A stretch of 64,000 nucleotides of DNA from Chitinophaga sp. S165. GTDB lineage: Bacteria; Bacteroidota; Bacteroidia; Chitinophagales; Chitinophagaceae. Shown here one piece after another: positions 44,053 through 53,341 of the stretch. Position 1 is the first letter of the stretch, and each line of letters opens with the position of its first letter. A program made the position numbers and the translations under genes. Below the pieces are notes generated by a model. The model was not told the DNA's origin, did not search any database, and saw only the letters and a program-made list of their open reading frames with translations. The DNA is taken from contig NZ_QGTG01000004.1 of NCBI RefSeq assembly GCF_003182155.1, positions 248,001-312,000 of the forward strand. The letters run 5' to 3'.

Positions 44053-45918
44053 ATGAAGTATCCCGTATTATTTTGTGCCGCGTTATGTTGCCTGCTCTCA
44101 CAGGTATTTGCCCAGAAAAGGGTGCATGTTATACCTGAACCTGTGTCAGTACAGGAGCAGCCAGGCGATTTTATTTTCGATCCGCATGTTGCGATAACTA
44201 CCACGTCTGCAGACAAACAGCTGGCTGGTACAGTACAGTGGTTTTTCGACCGGATCAACACTTCTACAGGGTTCCGTTTAAAACAGACGAAACAGGCAGA
44301 AGGAAAGGCTATTAACATTGTTCTGAAGCAGGGAGGAAAGGAGGAAGGATATATACTGGCAGTTACTCCGAAAGAAGTAACACTTACTGCCGGCACTGCT
44401 GCAGGTGCTTTTTATGGACTTCAGACATTATTGCAGTTGTTGCCGCCGGATATAGAAGGGCAGAAGGTCGTTAACCGTACCTGGACCATACCCTGCGCCA
44501 CTATTAGCGACTATCCGCGTTTCGGATGGAGAGGGCTGATGTTGGACGTGAGCCGTCATTTCTATACAAAGGAAGAGGTGAAACGTTACATAGATGAAAT
44601 GGCTAAATACAAGTACAATATCTTTCATTGGCATCTGAGTGATGACAATGGCTGGCGGATAGAGATAAAAAGCCTCCCTGAACTTACGAAGACCGGTGCA
44701 TGGCGGGTACCACGTACCGGAAGGTGGGGTAGCTTTGAATCTCCTCAACCGGGAGAAAAAGCCACAGAGGGCGGTTTCTATACCCAGGAGGATATAAAAG
44801 AGGTCATTGCCTATGCTCAGTCACGTTATATCACTATACTGCCCGAAATAGATGTTCCTGCGCATAGCATGGCTATGATAGCCTCATATCCTAATTTGTC
44901 CTGTACACAATTGCAGTATAGTGTGAATCCGGGTAGTCACTTTTATAAAGCAGAAGATAATGCACTGTGTATAGGTAACGATTCTGTTTTCCTTATGCTG
45001 GATAAGGTGTTCACGGAAATAGCAGCTTTATTCCCCTTCGATTATATTCATGTAGGCGGCGATGAAGCTTTCAAAGGCTTCTGGGCTAAATGTCCGAAAT
45101 GTGGAAAAAGAATGGAGCAGGAGCATTTGAAAAATGTAGATGAACTGCAAAGTTATTTTGTGAAGCGCATGGAGAAGATCCTGAAGAGTAAAGGGAAAAA
45201 ACTGATCGGGTGGGATGAGATCCTGGAGGGCGGACTGGCGCCGGAAGCTACAGTGATGAGTTGGAGGAACATGAATGGCGGAATTGAAGCGGCAAAGCAG
45301 AATCATCATGTGGTAATGAGTCCCTGGGCCTTTAGCTATCTGGACCTCTATCAGGGAGATCCCGCGGCAGAACCACCCACTTATGGTATGTGCAGGCTTA
45401 CCGATTCATATACCTACGATCCCGTGCCGGAAGGAGTGGATGAGAAATATATCCTCGGCGGACAAGGTAACCTGTGGACAGAGTCTGTATCTAATTACAG
45501 GCATATTCAGTACATGACATGGCCAAGAGCACTGGCATTGTCAGAAGTTTACTGGAGCCCGAAATCAAAACGTAACTGGGATGATTTTATTGACAGGCTG
45601 GAAACCCAGTTTGTACGTATGGATACTGCAGGGATCAAGTATTCGCGCAGCGCCTGGAATGCGATCGTAAAACCTCAACAAAATAATAGCGGAGAATTAT
45701 CGGTACAATTATCAACAGAGATCAAGGGTTTAGACATTTATTACACTTTTGATAATTCTGATCCTGATAAATGGTATCCTCGTTATACAGGGCAGCCACT
45801 TAGCTTCCCGAAGGGAGCGGCAAACCTGAGTATCACTACTTACCGGAACGGGAAACAGGCCGGAGAGCAGTTTACCGTTAGTAAAGAAGAGTTGTTAAAA
45901 CGGCTAAAAGATAAGTGA
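44053..45918 (+). CDS. GH20 beta-N-acetylhexosaminidase, exported
   Basis: A 621-residue exo-hexosaminidase that removes terminal GlcNAc/GalNAc from chitooligosaccharides or glycans. Signal peptide 1-20 (LFCAALCCLLSQVFA). An N-terminal GH20b domain (~22-150) is followed by the TIM barrel (~155-510). The catalytic pair is Asp337-Glu338 in HVGGDEAFKGFW, and barrel landmarks are WRGLMLDVSRHF and NIFHWHLSDDNGWR. The last ~75 residues (DIYYTFDNSDPDKWYPRYTG) match a chitobiase-type C-terminal domain. It is monocistronic with tandem hairpins downstream. Localisation is periplasmic or surface. In a chitin-degrading lineage it likely finishes chitin breakdown. Confidence 0.95.
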   Translation: MKYPVLFCAALCCLLSQVFAQKRVHVIPEPVSVQEQPGDFIFDPHVAITTTSADKQLAGTVQWFFDRINTSTGFRLKQTKQAEGKAINIVLKQGGKEEGYILAVTPKEVTLTAGTAAGAFYGLQTLLQLLPPDIEGQKVVNRTWTIPCATISDYPRFGWRGLMLDVSRHFYTKEEVKRYIDEMAKYKYNIFHWHLSDDNGWRIEIKSLPELTKTGAWRVPRTGRWGSFESPQPGEKATEGGFYTQEDIKEVIAYAQSRYITILPEIDVPAHSMAMIASYPNLSCTQLQYSVNPGSHFYKAEDNALCIGNDSVFLMLDKVFTEIAALFPFDYIHVGGDEAFKGFWAKCPKCGKRMEQEHLKNVDELQSYFVKRMEKILKSKGKKLIGWDEILEGGLAPEATVMSWRNMNGGIEAAKQNHHVVMSPWAFSYLDLYQGDPAAEPPTYGMCRLTDSYTYDPVPEGVDEKYILGGQGNLWTESVSNYRHIQYMTWPRALALSEVYWSPKSKRNWDDFIDRLETQFVRMDTAGIKYSRSAWNAIVKPQQNNSGELSVQLSTEIKGLDIYYTFDNSDPDKWYPRYTGQPLSFPKGAANLSITTYRNGKQAGEQFTVSKEELLKRLKDK

Positions 45919-45974
45919 TTAATAGCCAGTGGGCTATTAATAGCAGCGCCGTCCGGGTTATCGGGCGGCGCTTT
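45919..45974 (+). terminator. Tandem hairpins ending the GH20 transcript
   Basis: First a perfect 9-bp stem TTAATAGCC/GGCTATTAA (45919-45940) that starts within the stop-codon region, then a GC-rich 11-bp stem AGCGCCGTCCG/CGGGCGGCGCT (45945-45972, one G-T pair) with a short T tail. Confidence 0.75.
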
Positions 45975-46059
45975 ACTGTATTACATATATAACATTTTTA
46001 TTCTTTTTTCAAGAAACTATTCCTTACTTTGAATGTAATTTAACTATCCGGAAAACCTA

Positions 46060-47754
46060 ATGACTATACCAACTAGGAGTTCACTTCCCTCAGTGGCTCT
46101 AACCATTATTTATTGCCTGGTCTCATCAATTTTTATTCATGCGTGGAATAACAGTATTGCAGACAGAACAGACAATGTAACCCGCTTTCAACCATCTGAT
46201 ATGCGGTTGAACAGGATGAACGATGCCGGCGCATGCGCCCCGGACCTCGATTCTACGCCTGTTGTTACCGCTATAGCTGCTGCTGGAGATAGTATTTATG
46301 GCATAGGCGGCACGATCACGCTGTATGTTACCTTTGATCATGATGTGATAGTAACCGGCGGCACACCCGCCATTGTTTTGGGTGTAAATCCAGTGATCAG
46401 AACTGCACTATATGTTTCCGGAAGTAGTACTAATACCCTTGCTTTTGCCTATACTGTAAATAAAGGAGATACCACTGCCATGCTGGATTACACCAGTACG
46501 GACGCACTGCTTCTCAATGGGGCTGTTATTCGAAGTAGTGGTGGCTCCCCAGCTTCACTGGTATTGCCTGCGCCAGGGAGCGAAGGTTCTATTGCGGGGC
46601 AGCATAAGATCATCATTGATGGTAATGCGCCCGATGCGCCTGTTATTACTATTCCCTTCCGGAATGCTGTTTTCAATACAAAAGATATGTTGATCAGTGG
46701 TACAGCAGAGCCTCATACCCTGATCACAGTATACATAGATGGTGATGTGCTGACCACCGCAACTGCCAATGCAAATGGCAACTGGTCTTCAGCTTTTACA
46801 GCTAACTCCCTGACAGATGGCAATCACAATATTAAGGCTACTGCTAGTGATAGCGCAAAGAATGTAAGCCCGCTAAGTGCTGCAATACCCGTCGTAACAG
46901 ATGTTACCATACCCGGAGCAATGTCAGTCGTTATCCTGTCTGGCAATGAAAATGATTCATACGCCACAGCAGGTGATGTTATTACTGTTTATTTTACAGT
47001 AGATGATGCGATCAATACACCCGATATCATGATTGCGGGAAAGCCTGTTCCTGTTACTATGATGAGCGATAAGGAATATGTTGGCAGGTACACAGTTACC
47101 GCGGCAGATGCGGATGGTCTGGTCCCCTTTTCCATTGCCTTCAAAGATGTGCATGGAAATGAAGGCGTGACTATCACTACCTCTACGGATAACAGCAAGG
47201 TTTTTATTGACAAAAAACCACCGGCGGTTACCCTGAATACCATAGAAACTTCTCCGCTCAGAAATGCATTTCTCGTTTATATCAGTTTCAGTGAGGCCAT
47301 TACAGACTTCGATCCCAGCTATCTGACAGTGACGAATGCCGTTATTTCTGAACAGACCAACATTAGTAATAATGTGATGACTATCCTGGTTACTCCGCAG
47401 TATGACGGTAAGGTCACGTTGAAACTGGCTGCCAATTCGGCCCATGATGTAGCAGGTAATCCCAGCCTGGCGGCTAAAGATCTGGAAGTAGAAGCTCTTT
47501 TCGGGGGGTATTTTGAGAAAGTCTATCCTAATCCGGCATCTGGTACGATGCATCTTCATTTTACGGGTACAGTGAATGAAAAGGCAAAAGTGAGCATGAC
47601 AAGTTTTATGGGCGTCGTGGTGTATGAAAAAGAACTACAGATGAATGATAAAACGCTGACCCTCGATGTAAGCGGTGTGGAGCCAGGGGCCTACATCATG
47701 AGGATGAAGTCAAAGAATTATGATTTTTACACAAATGTGATCATCATACACTAG
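46060..47754 (+). CDS. Ig-like domain protein with type IX secretion C-terminal signal
   Basis: A 564-residue exported protein. N-terminal signal (VALTIIYCLVSSIFIHAW), then bacterial Ig-like domains: ~65-190 (VTAIAAAGDSIYGIGGTITL), ~195-285 (APDAPVITIPFRNAVFNTKD; ITVYIDGDVLTTATANANGN), ~290-385 and ~388-490 (PPAVTLNTIETSPLRNAFLV). The final ~75 residues are a T9SS type A sorting domain (FEKVYPNPASGTMHLHFTG ... GVEPGAYIMRMKSKNYDFYT). It should therefore be secreted and anchored to or released from the surface, acting as an adhesin or structural protein. It is monocistronic between the GH20 gene and the PUL. Confidence 0.85.
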   Translation: MTIPTRSSLPSVALTIIYCLVSSIFIHAWNNSIADRTDNVTRFQPSDMRLNRMNDAGACAPDLDSTPVVTAIAAAGDSIYGIGGTITLYVTFDHDVIVTGGTPAIVLGVNPVIRTALYVSGSSTNTLAFAYTVNKGDTTAMLDYTSTDALLLNGAVIRSSGGSPASLVLPAPGSEGSIAGQHKIIIDGNAPDAPVITIPFRNAVFNTKDMLISGTAEPHTLITVYIDGDVLTTATANANGNWSSAFTANSLTDGNHNIKATASDSAKNVSPLSAAIPVVTDVTIPGAMSVVILSGNENDSYATAGDVITVYFTVDDAINTPDIMIAGKPVPVTMMSDKEYVGRYTVTAADADGLVPFSIAFKDVHGNEGVTITTSTDNSKVFIDKKPPAVTLNTIETSPLRNAFLVYISFSEAITDFDPSYLTVTNAVISEQTNISNNVMTILVTPQYDGKVTLKLAANSAHDVAGNPSLAAKDLEVEALFGGYFEKVYPNPASGTMHLHFTGTVNEKAKVSMTSFMGVVVYEKELQMNDKTLTLDVSGVEPGAYIMRMKSKNYDFYTNVIIIH

Positions 47755-48325
47755 CATAATAAGCGTCTCACGTACAATTGTTACAACATTTCTTAATATT
47801 TTCCGTGCATTTTATTTGCCACGCCATTATCTTTGGGGCGGACAGAAACACTGTATGCGCTTGATATACCAGCTATTCCAGGCCTTATCTTCAACCGGGA
47901 CGATCCCGGCGTCATGTGAAAATTATATTGATTTAAAGAGAAATAATTTCCGGCAACGATTGCGTAAATAAAAAGTACCAGAATTAAATAATTCTGTAGC
48001 TTGTCGAAAATTAGTGTCACACAGACACTGTTGACGAATAGTAATTAAGATTCCATGGTTGTGAAAGGGGATTGTAGTTTGGGGATTGGCCTGTAAGTAT
48101 TGTCAGTTACTCCATTGCAAGGATATAGAGAAGCTTAAAAAATTCCTTAGTATGAAAATTTATGTATTCCACCATTTGATCGCTCAGAAGATATTTTGCC
48201 AGCGGTTATTTAAACACCGTTTCCTGAATTAAGGACACCATTATTAAAGAATTCCACTATTAAAAGCAGCATTCCGTTAGACCACCGTGTTTTCAGCATG
48301 CTGTATTCAGCAAAAAAATCAGCTG
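47755..48325. other. 571-bp leader upstream of the pectin-type PUL
   Basis: No gene found. TATCTTTG at 47828-47835 fits the -7 pattern but no TTTG lies at the usual distance. Small hairpins are visible (AGTGTC-ACACA-GACACT near 48013; AGAATT-AAAT-AATTCT near 47980). The SusC promoter is probably within this stretch. Confidence 0.4.
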
Positions 48326-51300
48326 ATGAAGAACTTTTTATTCCACAGAAAACTGTTATTGCCGGGGGCATTACTGTTTCAAATGACTGCAGCAGCGCAA
48401 CAACTGGCAGTTAACAATCCAAATGCGACACCACCTGCTGTTTCGCAGGCTAAAGAGATTATCCTGAAGGGGAAAGTAATAGGGACTGAAGAGGGTACCG
48501 GCTTGCCGGGTGTTACTGTTCGCGTAAAAGTGGGCAATAAGGGCACCACTACTTTACCTGATGGTTCTTATACACTGAAAGTGCATGAGAATTCAACTAT
48601 TGTGGTATCCCTGATAGGCTATCTCACACAGGAGATCCCTGTGAACAGGCAACAAAGTATCGACATATTCCTTGCCAAAGACGTTAAGGCTCTGAATGAG
48701 GCGGTGATCATCGGTTATGGCGCTCAGAAACGGGCTAATGTACTGGGTGCTGTCGCTTCAGTGAATGCCGCTGAAATTGAGGACCTTCCTGTTGCCAACC
48801 TGGCTACGGCCCTTCTGAACAAGGTGCCGGGAGTATCTGTTAATCAATCTTCCGGTCGTCCGGGGTCCAACACTTCTATCACCATCCGTAATCCCGTGAC
48901 CTGGGCAGCCACCGGTTCTTCTACAGACCCACTGTTCGTAATAGACGGCTTTCAAATGACAAAGCAGGATTTTGACAACCTGGATGCTACCCAGGTAGAA
49001 AGTGTCACCTTCCTTAAAGATGCAGCGGCTTCCATCTATGGGGCCAGAGGTGCTAACGGCGTGGTGCTCGTGAAAACTAAAACAGGTCGTCCGGGCAAAC
49101 CCCGTATCAGTTATGCAGGGTCTTACGGTAAATCTTCCGCGACCTACATTCCTGAGATGCTGAACTCCTACGATCATGCAGTACAGTTGAACAACAAGTA
49201 TACTGCTTTGCAGGATGCCAACACCGCGAGGTATTATACTGCAGAAGAACTGGCTTATCTCAAAACACATAATTATAACTGGATAGATGACGTATGGAAA
49301 AGTTCACATCTCAGCCGTCATACGCTGAACGTGAGCGGTGGTAGTGACAGGGTGACATTTTTCGCAGGTGGTAACTACTATTCAGAAGATGGTAACGTGG
49401 GAGATCTTAATATTACCAAATACGGACTGCGTATGGGAGTAAATGCAAAGATCATCGACAATCTGACTGCCAATATCTCTTTTGCTACCGATAACTCGAA
49501 TATCAACAGGCCTACGCCTAAAACGGTGCAAGCCGGTTTGACGGAGCAATCCGACCAGATGAGCGCTACCGTAAGCGCTCTGCTGCTTACTCCAGGATGG
49601 GTACCCATGTATATTGACGACAGACCGGTGTTCTCTTCCCTACCAGGATGGCATCCCGGAGAACTGGTAAAGACAGGCAGTTACAGCCGCACCCGCTCGC
49701 AGGGGCAGACCATTAACGCCAGCCTGGAATATAAACTGCCGGCTATCGAAGGACTTTCCTTCCGTGTACAATATGCCCGCAATAGCCGTAATACTTTCGG
49801 TAAGGAGTTCTATCTGCCTTATTCGCTGTACAACTTCGTGAGGGAAGGCAATCACCAGACTACACAGAACGTCATTTTCACCAATCAGCTGACAGCTATC
49901 AATCCGACTACGTTCATCAAGAATGGTAACCTGATGACTGAATCTTATGGAGGTTCCAATAACTATCAGCTGAACGAAGCAATTAATTATGCGCGCACAT
50001 TTGGCAAACATGATATCAATGTAGTACTGGTAGCAGAACAGGGTGAGTCGTTCACCGATGCCTTCGATACCCGTCGTGAACAGGTGGTAATACCTGGCAT
50101 AGATCAGCTGTTCGCTTTCAGCATGGATAAAAACTTGTATGATAACTCCGGTTCTTCCGGCGAAACCGGCAGGATGAGTTACATCAGCCGTGTGAACTAT
50201 GGCTTTAATGACAAGTACCTGTTGGAAGCAACTTTCCGAGCGGATGCTTCACAGAACTTTCCAAAGAATTCCCGCTGGGGATACTTCCCTTCTGTAGCAG
50301 TAGGCTGGAAAATATCACAGGAGAAATTCTTTACTGACAACGTGAAGTTTATAAATGATCTGAAGATCAGGTTCCAGGTAGGTCTGACTGGCAATGATGC
50401 CGTTAAGAACTATCAGTACAAGGAGCGTTACACGCAAACTACCGGGATGTTGTTTGGAAACACTATGACCAGTGGTTTGAACAACAATGATATTCCGAAT
50501 GCTTTCATCACCTGGGAAAAGGCGCTGTATAAGAACCTGGGATTTGATGGTAGCTTCTTCGACCGCCGTTTTGATTTCGCTATCGACCTGTATCACCGAT
50601 ACAATTATGATATGCTGATGCAGCCTACAAGTACGGTACCTACCAGCTTTGGGGGTGGCATCTCCGATCAGAATTATGGTCGTCTGAAATCATATGGTAT
50701 TGAAGCGATGCTGGGTTATAATGGTAGTATCGGTAAGGACTTCAAATACTTTACTTCTATCAACTTCGGCATCAGCGATAATAAAGTGATCCGCAAATAC
50801 TATGGCGCAGGCGACACCGCGTGGAGAAATCCGATCGGCCGCAGAACAGATAATGGACTCGAAGGGTATAAATCAACCGGCATCCTGCGTACACAAGCGG
50901 ACGTTGATGCTGTCCTGGCCAAGAATCCGGATTGGACTATTGACGGTGAAAAGCTTGTTCCTGGTTATATGAACTACGAAGATATCAACGGTGATGGTAA
51001 AATAGATGAGAATGACAAGACACGTATTGCACCGAGAGGCAGCAGCCTGTTTGGGGTAGGGTTTAACCTGGGTGCTTCCTGGAAGACGATCAAGCTCAGT
51101 GTGAATATTGGTTTACAGGTAGGTGGTTCTATTGCTTACGACAAGTCTGCAAGGACACCGGCTACAGAAAATCAACGTGCACTGGCTATCTGGAAAGATT
51201 CATGGTCGCCGGAAAATCCAAATGCAAAATACCCGCTCATCAATTCCCCGCTGATCAAGGAAGTTTCCGACTTCTGGGTGCGCAGCGCTACTACGATGCG

Positions 51301-51502
51301 CGTGAATAACATGATGCTGTCTTACAATATTCCACAAGACCTTTCTGCCCGCTGGAAAGTACCTGAGTTCAGGATATTCCTGACCGGCACCAACCTTTGG
51401 AATATCATTAATAATACGCCTTACAAAGATCCGGCTACGAACCTGGCAGTAGATTACCCTGCCCTGCGTACATATACTTTCGGATTGAATGTGAGCCTGT
51501 AA
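48326..51502 (+). CDS. SusC-like TonB-dependent transporter of the pectin-type PUL
   Basis: A 1058-residue SusC protein. The signal peptide begins at the ATG at 48326 (MKNFLFHRKLLLPGALLFQM); the GTG at 48287 is not needed. A CarboxypepD-reg-like domain follows at ~45-130 (LKGKVIGTEEGTGLPGVTVR), then the plug (VANLATALLNKVPGVSVNQS) with the signature LDATQVESVTFLKDAAASIY and GARGANGVVLVKTK, then the barrel ending LRTYTFGLNVSL. It is the first gene of the PUL and imports oligosaccharides released at the surface. Confidence 0.94.
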   Translation: MKNFLFHRKLLLPGALLFQMTAAAQQLAVNNPNATPPAVSQAKEIILKGKVIGTEEGTGLPGVTVRVKVGNKGTTTLPDGSYTLKVHENSTIVVSLIGYLTQEIPVNRQQSIDIFLAKDVKALNEAVIIGYGAQKRANVLGAVASVNAAEIEDLPVANLATALLNKVPGVSVNQSSGRPGSNTSITIRNPVTWAATGSSTDPLFVIDGFQMTKQDFDNLDATQVESVTFLKDAAASIYGARGANGVVLVKTKTGRPGKPRISYAGSYGKSSATYIPEMLNSYDHAVQLNNKYTALQDANTARYYTAEELAYLKTHNYNWIDDVWKSSHLSRHTLNVSGGSDRVTFFAGGNYYSEDGNVGDLNITKYGLRMGVNAKIIDNLTANISFATDNSNINRPTPKTVQAGLTEQSDQMSATVSALLLTPGWVPMYIDDRPVFSSLPGWHPGELVKTGSYSRTRSQGQTINASLEYKLPAIEGLSFRVQYARNSRNTFGKEFYLPYSLYNFVREGNHQTTQNVIFTNQLTAINPTTFIKNGNLMTESYGGSNNYQLNEAINYARTFGKHDINVVLVAEQGESFTDAFDTRREQVVIPGIDQLFAFSMDKNLYDNSGSSGETGRMSYISRVNYGFNDKYLLEATFRADASQNFPKNSRWGYFPSVAVGWKISQEKFFTDNVKFINDLKIRFQVGLTGNDAVKNYQYKERYTQTTGMLFGNTMTSGLNNNDIPNAFITWEKALYKNLGFDGSFFDRRFDFAIDLYHRYNYDMLMQPTSTVPTSFGGGISDQNYGRLKSYGIEAMLGYNGSIGKDFKYFTSINFGISDNKVIRKYYGAGDTAWRNPIGRRTDNGLEGYKSTGILRTQADVDAVLAKNPDWTIDGEKLVPGYMNYEDINGDGKIDENDKTRIAPRGSSLFGVGFNLGASWKTIKLSVNIGLQVGGSIAYDKSARTPATENQRALAIWKDSWSPENPNAKYPLINSPLIKEVSDFWVRSATTMRVNNMMLSYNIPQDLSARWKVPEFRIFLTGTNLWNIINNTPYKDPATNLAVDYPALRTYTFGLNVSL

Positions 51503-51513
51503 ACTATTATGCC

Positions 51514-53277
51514 ATGCGAAAAATATTCAGCTATATATTACTTACTGTCAGTCTGAGCGCCTGTTCCGACATTCTTGACAAGACCGACCTGACAGGTATT
51601 GACGAACGTACCTGGGATAATGAATCTACCGCCACGCTTTACCTCAACAGGGTATATGATCAGTCCATGCCTACCTGGCCTAATCTGACAGGAGGAGCTA
51701 CCTTACCTACAGCGATACATGACCTGTCTGACGATTATAATGGAGGAGATGCAAAGCTCTGGTACGGTACATTATCAGTAGACAATATCAATGATTTCTT
51801 TGCGGGTAATGCCTCTAACAATGGGTGGACATATATCCGTAAGACCAATATCCTGTTGTCGGAAATAGAAAAGGGCACACTGCCTGTGGATGTAAAGACA
51901 AAGATTAAGGCGCAGGCCTATTTCCTGAGAGGATGGCTGTATTTCCAGCTTGTGAAACTGTACGGTGGGGTACCTTATATCAGTCATCCGCAGGACTGGA
52001 TCGCTGAAAACCTCTATGTGGCCAGGAACAAAACCTCAGAATGTATTGACTCTATCGCAAGGGATTTTGATATGGCAACTTCCTTACCAGGTACCTGGGG
52101 CAGTGCGGACAAGGGAAGGATCACAAGAGGGGCTGCATTGGGCATTAAAGGCCGTATGCTGCTATATTGGGCAAGTCCCCAGTTTAACCCCAATAATGAC
52201 CCTGCACGCTGGGAAAGGGCTTATAAAGCCAATAAAGCGGCATATGATACCCTGGTGATAGATGGATATGGATTGTTCTCCAGTTTTGCTAATATCTGGC
52301 TGGATGAAGGGACCGGTAACAAAGAAGTGATCATGTTACGCTCTTTCGACGGGGCTAACAAGGCCAGCACTTTTGATGATGCTGCCCGTCCTTATTCAGA
52401 ATCCAATGGCGGCGGGGGCTCTTATCAGCCAACACTGGAACTGGTGAATGCATTCCCTACTGCTGATGGACTGCCTATTACAGATCCTGCTTCAGGGTAT
52501 GATCCTGTTTATTACTGGAAGAACCGCGATCCGCGTTTTGATGCGACCATCGCTTACAATGGTTGTGTATGGCCGTTGAGTAACAAAACAGGCCGTAAGC
52601 AATGGAACTACACCGGTGTAACGGAAGATAAGAACAAGGCGAATGCAACAGGGTTCTATTGCCGGAAAAATGTCAATACTTCTACCATTAAGGATAACAC
52701 CAAATTGGGTAAAACAGACTGGATAGAAATGCGTTTTGCAGAAGTGATGCTGAACCTGGCAGAATGTGCTAATGCCACCGGTCGTACGCAGGAGGCTTAT
52801 GATATGCTCATCGCTATCAGGAAAAGAGCAGGTATTAATGCCGGCGAAGGCGGGCTGTATGGTTTGAAGCCGGCTATGTCCAAAGAAGAAATGTTTACCG
52901 CCATTATCAATGAGCGCCGTATTGAACTGGCGTTTGAGGGTAAGCGTTATGATGATCTGCGTCGTAATAAATTGTTTGATCAGCTGAATGGAAAAAAACG
53001 TTCTATCTTAAAGATCACAGTAAAGGCGCCTTATACAGTTGCTGATCTGGAAAAGCCAGACGCTACGGGAATTATGCTGCGTGACAAGCTCGACCTGAAC
53101 GGACCGGATTATACAACGTATTTTGAGGTGACGGAAGATGTGTTGGATACACAGAAGCCGATCAACTATCCGTCTAACTATTATTTCTATGCCATACCGA
53201 CCACGAATCTTACGAGGAATCCGAGCTTGGTGCAAACTATCGGATGGGGTAATGGCACTTTTAATCCGCTGGAATAA
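51514..53277 (+). CDS. SusD/RagB-family lipoprotein of the pectin-type PUL
   Basis: A 587-residue SusD-like surface lipoprotein (lipobox LSAC, then SDILDKTDLT). Landmarks are the early FERTW-type motif as IDERTWDNESTATLYLNRVY, IKAQAYFLRGWLYFQLVKLY in the middle, and INERRIELAFEGKRYDDLRR near the end. It lies 11 bp after SusC and precedes the lyase by 64 bp. It should bind pectic oligosaccharides together with the SusC partner. Confidence 0.94.
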   Translation: MRKIFSYILLTVSLSACSDILDKTDLTGIDERTWDNESTATLYLNRVYDQSMPTWPNLTGGATLPTAIHDLSDDYNGGDAKLWYGTLSVDNINDFFAGNASNNGWTYIRKTNILLSEIEKGTLPVDVKTKIKAQAYFLRGWLYFQLVKLYGGVPYISHPQDWIAENLYVARNKTSECIDSIARDFDMATSLPGTWGSADKGRITRGAALGIKGRMLLYWASPQFNPNNDPARWERAYKANKAAYDTLVIDGYGLFSSFANIWLDEGTGNKEVIMLRSFDGANKASTFDDAARPYSESNGGGGSYQPTLELVNAFPTADGLPITDPASGYDPVYYWKNRDPRFDATIAYNGCVWPLSNKTGRKQWNYTGVTEDKNKANATGFYCRKNVNTSTIKDNTKLGKTDWIEMRFAEVMLNLAECANATGRTQEAYDMLIAIRKRAGINAGEGGLYGLKPAMSKEEMFTAIINERRIELAFEGKRYDDLRRNKLFDQLNGKKRSILKITVKAPYTVADLEKPDATGIMLRDKLDLNGPDYTTYFEVTEDVLDTQKPINYPSNYYFYAIPTTNLTRNPSLVQTIGWGNGTFNPLE

Positions 53278-53341
53278 ACCATATAACATAATACAACCAT
53301 CTCTGGGCTGTTGAAGTTCAAGGACCATTAAACTACTTCTA

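Noticed and set aside
46957-47559. 200-residue open frame on the minus strand
   Set aside because: Shadow of the Ig-like T9SS protein; no recognisable features.
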